64,000 nucleotides of DNA. Origin: Ginsengibacter hankyongi. Its GTDB lineage: Bacteria; Bacteroidota; Bacteroidia; Chitinophagales; Chitinophagaceae. Each line of letters opens with the position of its first letter. Position 1 is the stretch's first letter. Made by a program: the position numbers and the translations under genes. Below are positions 26,727 to 34,141 of the stretch, one piece after another. The stretch covers positions 62,001 through 126,000 of the forward strand of contig NZ_VYQF01000005.1 in assembly GCF_008710285.1 (NCBI RefSeq), given 5' to 3'. The notes beneath the pieces are model-generated. The model ran no database searches and was not told the DNA's origin. It saw only the letters and a program-made list of their open reading frames with translations.

Positions 26727-27830
26727 TTAGTTTCCCTTAATCATATAAACAAAATCTTCCAGCTTTTTAATTTGCTGAACTCTCTCGAGTCCCCTTAAAC
26801 TATTTACAGAAGGAAGTTTTATTGAATCATTGCCACTTGCTTTAATAGCGTTGTAAATATTTTTTGATTTGATGGCAAATACAACGCCGTCTGCATTAGC
26901 TTCTTTACTGCTGATGATACCAATGATTTCGCCGTTTTTATTAACAACCGGTCCACCGCTGTTTCCAGGATTGACCGAAATGCTGATTTGATACGAAGTG
27001 GTATCTCCATAATAACCTGATTTTGCGCTCAGGTATCCTTCTCCATATACCACTTCTTCCCGCGGGTATCCTAATGTAAAAATATGCTCTCCTAATTCTG
27101 CTGAATATTTAGGAAATGTATAAGGGAGGCCAATTACTCTTTTAAAGGAAGTGTCCGAAATTTTTAAGATGGCCAGGTCGGTTAATTTATTTGAATAAAT
27201 TGCTTTAGCAAAATATTGATCTCCTTTTTTATTCTCAACGATTATATTCCTGGCATTATCTACTACATGGGCGTTAGTAACAAGATATCCGTTCCCATCG
27301 ACTAAAAATGCGGTTGCCCTGAAGTTCGCTTCGAAATCAGGCTTTACCGGTGTTTTTGTTTGTACAGACGATGCATCTTTTAGTTTACTCTCTATTTGTG
27401 TAAGTTTATGCTCAAACTGATTAAGCCGTGTATCTACTAAAGGAGTAATAACCGCTACTTTTTTATTTTCAGAATAAATAGAAACAATAGTTGCTGTTGA
27501 AATAGAAACAATACCGGCAATAGAGGCGGCAACTGCAATAGTCCGGCGATATTTATTCCACAGATAAATAATCTTAGCTTTCCCCTTTGCCTCTTTGCGT
27601 GAAATAATTCCTTCGTTAGTTAATTTATTCTCAACTTCATTTAAATTATGCCTATAGGCTTTTAAGTCACTCATTTTCTCGAGCTCTCCTAAAAAGAAAT
27701 TATGTTCTGCAGCCAATTGATCTATTTCAGGATTATTCTTTCTTAATTCTTCGAAGAAAGTAATTTCCTGGGCAGACATTTCACCATTCCTATATCTTTC
27801 AACTGCGTCTAATAGTAAGGTATCGTCCAT
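26727..27830 (-). CDS. Membrane-anchored trypsin-like serine protease with anti-sigma-like N-terminus
   Basis: 367 residues. The cytoplasmic first 95 residues are helical and acidic, like an anti-sigma domain (MDDTLLLDAVERYRNGEMSA); one membrane helix follows (97-119), then a short coiled coil (133-152), and an S1C protease domain with His188 in TNAHVVD, Asp218 in LTDLAIL and Ser291 in NPGNSGGP. There is no PDZ domain. It starts 11 bases after the ECF sigma gene on the same strand, so the pair is probably an operon. A model in which it binds the sigma factor and is released by periplasmic proteolysis is inference. Confidence 0.85.
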   Translation of the reverse strand: MDDTLLLDAVERYRNGEMSAQEITFFEELRKNNPEIDQLAAEHNFFLGELEKMSDLKAYRHNLNEVENKLTNEGIISRKEAKGKAKIIYLWNKYRRTIAVAASIAGIVSISTATIVSIYSENKKVAVITPLVDTRLNQFEHKLTQIESKLKDASSVQTKTPVKPDFEANFRATAFLVDGNGYLVTNAHVVDNARNIIVENKKGDQYFAKAIYSNKLTDLAILKISDTSFKRVIGLPYTFPKYSAELGEHIFTLGYPREEVVYGEGYLSAKSGYYGDTTSYQISISVNPGNSGGPVVNKNGEIIGIISSKEANADGVVFAIKSKNIYNAIKASGNDSIKLPSVNSLRGLERVQQIKKLEDFVYMIKGN

Positions 27831-27841
27831 ATTATAATATT

Positions 27842-28408
27842 TTATTCGCCATTTTTATATTGTGCAAAAAACAGTTTTTTTAATCTTATCAAGCACTTGT
27901 ACTTCTGCGTTTTGGCGTTATCAGCATTAGTATAACCAAACGTTTCTGCAATCTCAGGCATCGACTTTTTTTCAATGTAGTAAGCTTCTAAAATACTCTT
28001 ACAGGGTTCACCAATTTTAAGGAGTGCCTGTTCCATCAAATGAAAATCATTGTTCACCTTTTCATGTACATCAATTTCTTCCTCAACCTGCACAGTTTCA
28101 TCCAGCAATTCAAACGCAGGGTAGTACTGATTTTTCTGCTGGAGTCTTTTTAGCCAGAGCCGCCTGCATACCGAATATAAATAAGTCCTGATCTGGCAGC
28201 TTAGAACAAAAGATTTCAATTTTGCTTTCTCAAAAAGAACTATCATGGCCTCCTGGAAAATGTCTCTCGCGTCTTCAGGGTAACCGTTATTTTTAACTAT
28301 AAAGGCCTGTATAGTTGAAAAATTTTCCCTGTAAATTTTTTCAATTGCATTTGTTTCGTTGGCTGCAAGGCCTTCTAATAATGCTTTTTCCTCTTCAATT
28401 GTATTCAC
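27842..28408 (-). CDS. ECF-type RNA polymerase sigma-70 factor
   Basis: 188 residues. Region 2 is recognisable as ARDIFQEAMIVLFEKAK and region 4 as KIGEPCKSILEAYYIEKKS followed by MPEIAETFGYTNADNAKTQ with a helix-turn-helix. It is an extracytoplasmic function sigma factor. Its gene immediately precedes the membrane protease gene. Upstream lies a 12-base inverted repeat (28438-28491), which may be its own promoter or operator. The target genes are unknown; the divergent lipoprotein is a candidate. Confidence 0.9.
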   Translation of the reverse strand: MNTIEEEKALLEGLAANETNAIEKIYRENFSTIQAFIVKNNGYPEDARDIFQEAMIVLFEKAKLKSFVLSCQIRTYLYSVCRRLWLKRLQQKNQYYPAFELLDETVQVEEEIDVHEKVNNDFHLMEQALLKIGEPCKSILEAYYIEKKSMPEIAETFGYTNADNAKTQKYKCLIRLKKLFFAQYKNGE

Positions 28409-28437
28409 CAGGATTGTAATTAATACTTATAATGTGG

Positions 28438-28491
28438 AAAAGTAACCCAAAAAATAACCTGAAAAAATTTTTTTAACCGTGGGTTACTTTT
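28438..28491. promoter_or_regulatory. 12-base inverted repeat between sigma factor and lipoprotein genes
   Basis: AAAAGTAACCCA at 28438-28449 is repeated as TGGGTTACTTTT at 28480-28491, 30 bases apart. Two more TAACC-like words lie between the arms. It sits in the divergent gap upstream of both the ECF sigma gene and a lipoprotein gene. An AAC core is typical of ECF -35 elements, so each arm may be a promoter facing one gene; a plain hairpin is the alternative. Confidence 0.5.
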
Positions 28492-28545
28492 TAGAGATTA
28501 TGGTATAAACCTAAAATAATTATAAAAAATCTAAATTAAATTAAA

Positions 28546-28755
28546 ATGAAAAAATTACTGGTAATCGTTTGTACTTCTGCTTTACTTGCAGCTTGTGGTG
28601 GTTCTTCAACAACTGAAACATCTTCAGATTCAACAACTGTTACAAAAGATTCAACAATGGCTCCTATGGCTTCTGATTCTTCTAAAATGTCAGCAGATAC
28701 TACTAAGATGATGAGCGATACAACTAAGATGAAAGCTGATACTACAAAGAAATAA
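28546..28755 (+). CDS. Small Thr/Ser/Lys-rich lipoprotein
   Basis: 69 residues. Signal peptide with lipobox LLAAC and lipid cysteine at position 17. The mature part is low complexity: Asp-Ser/Thr-Thr-Lys-Met units repeat several times toward the end (SADTTKMMSDTTKMKADTT). No fold is evident. It is divergent from the ECF sigma operon and shares the inverted repeat region, so it may be a target of that sigma factor. Confidence 0.7.
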   Translation: MKKLLVIVCTSALLAACGGSSTTETSSDSTTVTKDSTMAPMASDSSKMSADTTKMMSDTTKMKADTTKK

Positions 28756-28807
28756 TTATTGATCGTATTATTATAATGTCATAAATTTTTATTTTGGCAG
28801 GCAATCT

Positions 28808-28838
28808 AAAAGCCGTTTCTGAAAAGGAACGGTTTTTA
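28808..28838 (+). terminator. Terminator after the small lipoprotein gene
   Basis: AAGCCGTT and AACGGTTTT form a stem of 7 to 8 pairs around TCTGAAAAGG, followed by T-rich sequence, about 55 bases past the stop. Confidence 0.6.
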
Positions 28839-28913
28839 TTTTTAACAAATAGCATTAAACCTTGAAAAATTTCTATCACATTGGTAAATTTTTTAGCAAT
28901 TAAAAAAAATTGG

Positions 28914-28944
28914 TTGGAAAATTCAATTTCCATTCTTACTTTTG
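28914..28944 (+). promoter_or_regulatory. Promoter of the aromatic amino acid operon leader
   Basis: TTGG at 28914-28917 and TACTTTTG at 28937-28944 are separated by 19 bases, a good fit to the Bacteroidota TTTG/TAnnTTTG pattern. Transcription would start near 28950, a few bases before the leader-peptide ATG at 28957. Confidence 0.6.
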
Positions 28945-28956
28945 ACAAATCAAACG

Positions 28957-29031
28957 ATGAACAGCACAAAAGCATATACCTTTTTTTATTTTAGCTACTA
29001 TTTTAGAAATAGTCCGGGAGGCTTTTGTTAA
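28957..29031 (+). CDS. Phe/Tyr-rich leader peptide of the aromatic operon (attenuator)
   Basis: A 24-codon frame with ATG start and TAA stop: MNSTKAYTFFYFSYYF then RNSPGGFC. Nine of 24 residues are Phe or Tyr (five Phe, four Tyr), seven of them within residues 9-16 plus Tyr7. It ends 26 bases before a 12-pair terminator stem and about 65 bases before pheA. This is the layout of a pheL-type ribosome-mediated attenuator: slow decoding of Phe or Tyr codons would stall the ribosome and let the operon be transcribed. The downstream genes make prephenate, Phe and Tyr, which matches the codons. No Shine-Dalgarno site is seen, as usual in this phylum. Confidence 0.82.
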   Translation: MNSTKAYTFFYFSYYFRNSPGGFC

Positions 29032-29089
29032 AACTTAATTTAAAAAGATAACATAAAAGAATCCCGGCCAAAAGCCGGGATTCTTGTTT
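29014..29089 (+). promoter_or_regulatory. Attenuator: alternative stems and terminator before pheA
   Basis: Terminator: AAGAATCCCGGC (29057-29068) and GCCGGGATTCTT (29074-29085) form a perfect 12-pair stem around CAAAA, followed by GTTT. Rival pairing: CCGGGA (29014-29019) complements TCCCGG (29062-29067), and GGCTTTTG (29020-29027) complements CAAAAGCC (29069-29076). The rival segment lies in the last codons of the leader peptide, so a ribosome at the stop would cover it and favour termination, while one stalled on the Phe/Tyr codons would leave it free. Confidence 0.78.
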
Positions 29090-29095
29090 AGTACA

Positions 29096-29920
29096 ATGAG
29101 TAAAAAAATATCCATACAAGGGTTCGAAGGTAGTTTTCACCAGGTGGCTGCACGCCAGTTTTTTGGCAACGACGTGGAGATAATCTGCTGCTCTACTTTT
29201 CGTGAGGTGGTAAAAATTGCAGCGGATAAAAATGAAAGCGACGGTGGCATAATGGCTATAGAAAATTCTCTTGCCGGAAGCATTTTACCCAATTACAACT
29301 TATTACAGAAAAGCCATTTGAAAATTACCGGCGAAGTTTATCTTAAAATAAATCAACATCTTTTAATAAATCCCGGGGTAACACTCGAAGATATTCGTGA
29401 AGTGCACTCTCACCCGATGGCATTATTGCAATGCATGGATTACCTTGAAAAATACAACTGGAAACTAATTGAAACAGAAGATACCGCTTTAAGTGCCAAA
29501 CATATTCACCAACATAGAAGTAAACACATTGCTGCTATTGCAAGTAAACTTGCTGCAGAATTATATAATTTGAATGTCGTTGTTCCCAACATTCACACAC
29601 TTAAAAATAATTACACACGGTTTTTAGTTTTGGAAAGGCCTGAAAATGCTAAAGAGGTGGAAGGCGCTGATAAAGCTTCGGTAAATTTTCAAACTGATCA
29701 TTCTAAAGGAAGCCTTGCAAAAGTGCTTACGAAAATTGCAGAAAGAGACATTAATCTTAGCAAGCTACAGTCATTTCCAATTCCCGGAAGCGATTGGAAA
29801 TATTCTTTTCACGCAGATCTTGAATTTCAAAATATAGATCAATTTAATAAAGTAATAAATGATATACAACCAATAACCGAAGCATTAAGGATTTATGGTG
29901 TATATAAAAAAGGTAAATAA
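29096..29920 (+). CDS. pheA: Prephenate dehydratase
   Basis: 274 residues from the ATG at 29096; an upstream TTG at 29084 lies inside the terminator stem and is unlikely. The catalytic domain has IQGFEGSFHQVAARQFF, GGIMAIENSLAGSILPNYN, HSHPMALLQC and NNYTRFLVL. An ACT domain follows at about 190-274 (GSLAKVLTKIAERDINLSKL). The enzyme decarboxylates and dehydrates prephenate to phenylpyruvate and is usually inhibited by phenylalanine through ACT. No chorismate mutase domain is fused here; that activity is carried by the DAHP synthase gene. The next gene overlaps by one base. Confidence 0.95.
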   Translation: MSKKISIQGFEGSFHQVAARQFFGNDVEIICCSTFREVVKIAADKNESDGGIMAIENSLAGSILPNYNLLQKSHLKITGEVYLKINQHLLINPGVTLEDIREVHSHPMALLQCMDYLEKYNWKLIETEDTALSAKHIHQHRSKHIAAIASKLAAELYNLNVVVPNIHTLKNNYTRFLVLERPENAKEVEGADKASVNFQTDHSKGSLAKVLTKIAERDINLSKLQSFPIPGSDWKYSFHADLEFQNIDQFNKVINDIQPITEALRIYGVYKKGK

Positions 29921-31068
29921 TGGAGGTATCAAAAAGACTGGAAGGTGTTGGCGAATATTATTTTTCTCAAAAGCTGAGGGAGATAGATGATATGAACAAA
30001 GCCGGGAAGCAGGTGATTAATTTAGGAATTGGAAGCCCTGATCTGCCCCCGCATCCTGATGTTATTAAAACGCTGCAGGATGAAGCAGCAAAGCCTAACA
30101 CCCATGCCTACCAGAATTATAAAGGAAGCCCCGTTTTTCGCAATGCCATTTCGAAATGGTATAAAAAGTGGTATGATGTTGATCTGAATCCTGAATCAGA
30201 AATATTACCACTTATTGGAAGTAAAGAAGGTATTATGCATGTTTGCATGACTTATATAAATGAAGAAGATACTGTTTTAATTCCCGATCCTGGTTATCCA
30301 ACATATAAAAGTGCTGCGACAATTGCCGGTGCTAACGTAGTACCTTATACGCTGAAAGAAGAAAATAACTGGTTCCCTGATTTTAATGAATTGGAAAAAA
30401 CTGATTTGAAGAACGTGAAACTGATGTTTTTAAATTATCCCGAAATGCCAACCGGGCAATTGCCAACAAAAGAATTATTTCAACAGTTGATTGCATTTGC
30501 AAAAAAACATGATATACTTCTCTGCCATGATAACCCTTATAGTTTTATTTTGAATAAAGCGCCGATGAGTATATTAAGCATTGAAGGAGCGAAGGACGTA
30601 GCGATAGAATTAAATTCCTTCAGCAAGAGCCATAACATGGCGGGATGGAGAGTTGGAATGCTATCTGGTAAAAAAGAAAGGATTGATGAAATACTTCGGT
30701 TTAAAAGTAATATGGACAGTGGCATGTTCTTGCCGGTACAATTGGCTGCAGCAAAGGCGTTGGAACTCGGACAGGATTGGCACGATAAATTAAATGAAGT
30801 CTACTCAAAACGAAGAGAAAAAGTGTTCGAACTCCTACAATTATTGGATTGCAAGTTTGATAGAAAACAGGCTGGTTTATTTGTATGGGCTGCTATACCT
30901 GCCATGTTTAAAGATGGATACGAATTAAGTGATTCGGTTTTACAAAAATCAAATGTGTTTATAACACCGGGCGGAATTTTCGGCAATGGAGGAAATAAAT
31001 ACGTGAGAGTAAGTTTGTGTGCCACGGAACAAAAAATTGAGGAAGCTATTAAAAGAATTAAGAATTAA
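29920..31068 (+). CDS. Class I PLP aminotransferase (aromatic pathway)
   Basis: 382 residues. NLGIGSPDLPPHPDV opens the fold, Asn172 is in FLNYPEMPTG, Asp204 in CHDNPYSFI, the PLP lysine is Lys236 in NSFSKSHNMAGWRVG with Arg244 for phosphate, and the C-terminal Arg lies in NKYVRVSLC. In this operon it most likely converts phenylpyruvate and hydroxyphenylpyruvate to Phe and Tyr. Family members also include diaminopimelate and aspartate aminotransferases, so the role is inferred from the pheA-tyrA context. It overlaps pheA by one base and precedes tyrA by 5. Confidence 0.9.
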   Translation: MEVSKRLEGVGEYYFSQKLREIDDMNKAGKQVINLGIGSPDLPPHPDVIKTLQDEAAKPNTHAYQNYKGSPVFRNAISKWYKKWYDVDLNPESEILPLIGSKEGIMHVCMTYINEEDTVLIPDPGYPTYKSAATIAGANVVPYTLKEENNWFPDFNELEKTDLKNVKLMFLNYPEMPTGQLPTKELFQQLIAFAKKHDILLCHDNPYSFILNKAPMSILSIEGAKDVAIELNSFSKSHNMAGWRVGMLSGKKERIDEILRFKSNMDSGMFLPVQLAAAKALELGQDWHDKLNEVYSKRREKVFELLQLLDCKFDRKQAGLFVWAAIPAMFKDGYELSDSVLQKSNVFITPGGIFGNGGNKYVRVSLCATEQKIEEAIKRIKN

Positions 31069-31073
31069 TTATA

Positions 31074-31922
31074 ATGTTTAATAACGTTACGATAGTTGGT
31101 GTCGGGTTAATAAGCGGTTCATTTGCCTTGGCGCTGAAAGATAAAGGTTATGCCAAAAAAATTATCGGTGTAAGCCGAACAAAAGCAAGCACTGATAAAG
31201 CAATAGAACTTGGAATTATCGACGAAGCGTTACCGTTAGAAGAGGCGGTAAGGCAAAGCGATTTTATTTATGTAGCTATTCCGGTAGACGCAACAATACC
31301 GGTGATGAAACAAATAATGAATCTGGTAACCGATAAGCAAATTATAGCGGATGCTGGCTCTACAAAATTCGTGTTGTGCAATTCATTGGCAGATCATCCT
31401 ATGCGTAAACGCTTTGTGGCAACTCACCCCATGTGGGGAACAGAATACAGTGGACCCGAAGCCGCTGTGAGAGGAGCTTTTAAAGACAGGTCGTGTGTAA
31501 TTTGTGAGAAAGAAAAGAGTGATGAGGATGCTGTTAGTTTAGTGGAAAAGATTTATAAATCGCTGGGTATGCATATTGCTTACATGGATCCCGAAAATCA
31601 TGATATACATGCGGCTTATGTAAGCCATATATCTCACATTACATCTTTTGCATTGGCTAATACCGTTTTGGAAAAGGAAAAAGAAGAGGATGCTATATTT
31701 GAATTGGCAGGTGGTGGGTTTGAAAGCACCGTTCGATTGGCAAAAAGCAGCCCTGCAATGTGGGCGCCGATTTTTATGCAAAACAAGGAAAATGTTTTGG
31801 ATGTTTTAAATGAACATATTTCTCAATTAAGAAAATTTAAAAGTTGTCTTGAAAAGGAAAATTATGAATACCTGGTTGAATTAATGGAGAATGCAAATAA
31901 GATAACTAGGATAATAAAATAA
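31074..31922 (+). CDS. tyrA: Prephenate dehydrogenase
   Basis: 282 residues. The NAD loop is IVGVGLISGSFALALKDKG, followed by IADAGSTKF, THPMWGTEYSGPEAA with the catalytic histidine region, and AYVSHISHITSFAL. It oxidises prephenate to 4-hydroxyphenylpyruvate. It lacks a clear ACT domain. It follows the aminotransferase by 5 bases, and the DAHP synthase gene begins 97 bases later, all on one strand. Confidence 0.94.
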   Translation: MFNNVTIVGVGLISGSFALALKDKGYAKKIIGVSRTKASTDKAIELGIIDEALPLEEAVRQSDFIYVAIPVDATIPVMKQIMNLVTDKQIIADAGSTKFVLCNSLADHPMRKRFVATHPMWGTEYSGPEAAVRGAFKDRSCVICEKEKSDEDAVSLVEKIYKSLGMHIAYMDPENHDIHAAYVSHISHITSFALANTVLEKEKEEDAIFELAGGGFESTVRLAKSSPAMWAPIFMQNKENVLDVLNEHISQLRKFKSCLEKENYEYLVELMENANKITRIIK

Positions 31923-32019
31923 AAATCAATTAATATTTTTTGGCAATCGGTAGTAATGGGATAAATCAAATTTAAAAAACTTAAGGATAGAACATGAGTA
32001 TTATTAAAATAAATTTACA

Positions 32020-33108
32020 ATGCAAACAGAAACAAAATCAATGAAAGATCTAATGCAGGAAAAATGGACCAAACGTCCTTTAATTATAAGCGGCCCCTGC
32101 AGCGCGGAAACCGAAGAACAAGTGTTGGAAACCGCTACAAGGCTGGTTAACACAGGAAAAGTAGATATTCTTCGTGCAGGTATATGGAAGCCGCGTACCA
32201 AGCCGGGAATGTTTGAAGGTATTGGTATGAAAGGCTTGCCATGGATGGCGCAGGCTAAAAAAATTACCGGCCTTCCAATCACAGTTGAAGTGGCAACTGC
32301 CAAGCATGTTGAGGATGCATTGCATTTTGATGTTGACATGCTTTGGATTGGTGCGAGAACAACCGTAAATCCTTTTAGTGTGCAGGAAGTTTGCGATGCG
32401 CTACGTGGAGTAGATGTTCCTGTGCTCATAAAAAATCCTATCAATCCTGATCTCGAATTATGGTGTGGTGGAATTGAAAGGCTGCAAAAAGTAGGAGTGA
32501 AACAAGTAGGAATGATTCATCGTGGTTTTTCAAATTATGGTAATACGGAATTTCGTAATGCACCCATGTGGCACCTGCCAATTGAAATGAAACGTCGGTT
32601 CCCGGAGATGTTATTGATCTGCGATCCTTCACATATTTGTGGTAACAGAACCATGTTGCAGTCAGTGGCGCAAAAAAGTATCGATCTTGATTTTAATGGT
32701 TTGATGATAGAAAGCCATATTGATCCTGATAACGCCTGGAGCGATGCAAAACAACAGATAACTCCAGAACGCTTATCTGAGATGCTCGGAGAATTAATCT
32801 GGAGATCAGAAAATACCGACGAAAAGGAGTTTCTAACGGCGCTGGCTACCCTGAGAGAACAAATCAATCATATAGATGATGAATTGCTTACCCTTATTGG
32901 TCAGCGTATGAAGATTGCTGATAAGATTGGTAAGTATAAAAAGGATAACAACATCACTATCCTGCAGACTAACCGTTGGAATGATATACTTGCAAAAGCA
33001 TTTAAGAAGGGTGATAAATTAGGATTGAGTAAGGAATTTATCACCAAATATTTTGATGCAGTTCACCTTGAAAGTATCAATCACCAGAATAAAGTAATGA
33101 ATGATTAG
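32020..33108 (+). CDS. DAHP synthase fused to type II chorismate mutase
   Basis: 362 residues. Residues about 1-265 are a KDO8P-type (AroG-like) DAHP synthase: RPLIISGPCSAETEEQV, RAGIWKPRTKPGMFEG, VAMHR-like GMIHRGFSNYG, and ICDPSHICGNR. The last 90 residues (LREQINHIDDELLTLIGQRM to the end) are an AroQ chorismate mutase helix bundle. The DAHP synthase makes the first shikimate intermediate from PEP and erythrose-4-phosphate, and the mutase makes prephenate, so one protein controls entry and branch point. It overlaps aroB by 8 bases. Likely feedback-regulated by prephenate or aromatic products (family knowledge). Confidence 0.94.
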   Translation: MQTETKSMKDLMQEKWTKRPLIISGPCSAETEEQVLETATRLVNTGKVDILRAGIWKPRTKPGMFEGIGMKGLPWMAQAKKITGLPITVEVATAKHVEDALHFDVDMLWIGARTTVNPFSVQEVCDALRGVDVPVLIKNPINPDLELWCGGIERLQKVGVKQVGMIHRGFSNYGNTEFRNAPMWHLPIEMKRRFPEMLLICDPSHICGNRTMLQSVAQKSIDLDFNGLMIESHIDPDNAWSDAKQQITPERLSEMLGELIWRSENTDEKEFLTALATLREQINHIDDELLTLIGQRMKIADKIGKYKKDNNITILQTNRWNDILAKAFKKGDKLGLSKEFITKYFDAVHLESINHQNKVMND

Positions 33109-34141
33109 TAAAGAAATATTGCCGCAGCAATATAAATTTTCAGAAAAAAAAATTGATGTTTTTTTTGATGCAGATTTTTCTTTGATTGAAGCAAAACTTC
33201 AAAAAGATAAGACCATATTTATAACGGATGAAAATGTATATGCTGCACACAAAGAAAAATTTTCGGGCTGGCAAAGCATTGTAATAAAGGCGGGCGAGCA
33301 GTTTAAGAATCAGCAAACGGTTGATTTAATAATTCAGCACCTCATTGATTTGCATGCAGACAGGCAAGCCTTTATCGTGGGAATTGGAGGTGGGGTTATA
33401 ACAGACATTGCGGGATTCGTAGCATCTATTTACATGCGTGGTGTAAAATTTGCGTTTGTGCCCACCAGTATTTTAGCAATGGTTGATGCTAGCATTGGCG
33501 GAAAGAACGGAATAGATGTGGGTGTTTATAAAAATTTAGTTGGCGTAATAAATCACCCGGAATTTTTATTATATGATTATTCTTTTTTAGAAACATTGCC
33601 GGATCACGAATGGGTAAATGGTTTTGCTGAAATTATTAAGCATGCCTGCATTAAAGACAGTGAAATGTTTCAGTTGCTTGAAAAACGTTCCATCGCAAAA
33701 TTCCAGCAATCTTCAGAAGATACTGCTTCAATTATCAAAAGAAATGTTGATATAAAATATAATGTTGTAGCCAATGATGAACAGGAAACCGGCGAAAGAA
33801 AACTGTTAAATTTTGGACATACCATTGGCCATGCAATTGAAAATGAAAGTAAGCTTCCGCATGGTCATGCAATAAGTATAGGAATGGTTGCTGCATGCCA
33901 TATTTCAGAAATGATAAATGATTTTAGTAAAGCAGATACCAGGCGAATTTCTGATCTGCTTGGCAAATATGAATTGCCAGTTTCATTTACATCTGATAAA
34001 GAAAAAACCTGGGAAATTTTATTGCACGATAAGAAAAAATCGGGCATTAATATGAGCTTTGTTGTTCTGGATTCAATTGGCAAAGCATCAATAAAATCGC
34101 TACCCTTGGATCAGTTACATAAAATTTTTAATAGTATATAG
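33101..34141 (+). CDS. aroB: 3-dehydroquinate synthase
   Basis: 346 residues. IVGIGGGVITDIAGFVASIY is the NAD loop, followed by PTSILAMVDASIGGKNG, GVYKNLVGVI, GFAEIIKHACI and LNFGHTIGHAIE with metal-binding His residues. It turns DAHP into 3-dehydroquinate. It overlaps the upstream gene by 8 bases and shares one base with aroA, so translation is probably coupled. aroC, aroE and aroK are not in the window. Confidence 0.96.
   Translation: MISKEILPQQYKFSEKKIDVFFDADFSLIEAKLQKDKTIFITDENVYAAHKEKFSGWQSIVIKAGEQFKNQQTVDLIIQHLIDLHADRQAFIVGIGGGVITDIAGFVASIYMRGVKFAFVPTSILAMVDASIGGKNGIDVGVYKNLVGVINHPEFLLYDYSFLETLPDHEWVNGFAEIIKHACIKDSEMFQLLEKRSIAKFQQSSEDTASIIKRNVDIKYNVVANDEQETGERKLLNFGHTIGHAIENESKLPHGHAISIGMVAACHISEMINDFSKADTRRISDLLGKYELPVSFTSDKEKTWEILLHDKKKSGINMSFVVLDSIGKASIKSLPLDQLHKIFNSI

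Noticed and set aside
28742-28975. Minus-strand frame between the lipoprotein and the pheA leader
   Set aside because: Covers a terminator and the leader promoter on the plus strand; AT-rich chance frame.
28957-29095. T-box or protein-binding leader instead of a peptide attenuator
   Set aside because: No T-box sequence (a conserved UGGN bulge and long stem I) is present in the 130 bases, and T-boxes are not typical of this phylum; the Phe/Tyr-rich frame explains the layout better.
32004-32444. Open frame on the minus strand opposite the DAHP synthase gene
   Set aside because: A shadow of a well-supported coding region, no motif, Cys/Ser-rich composition.
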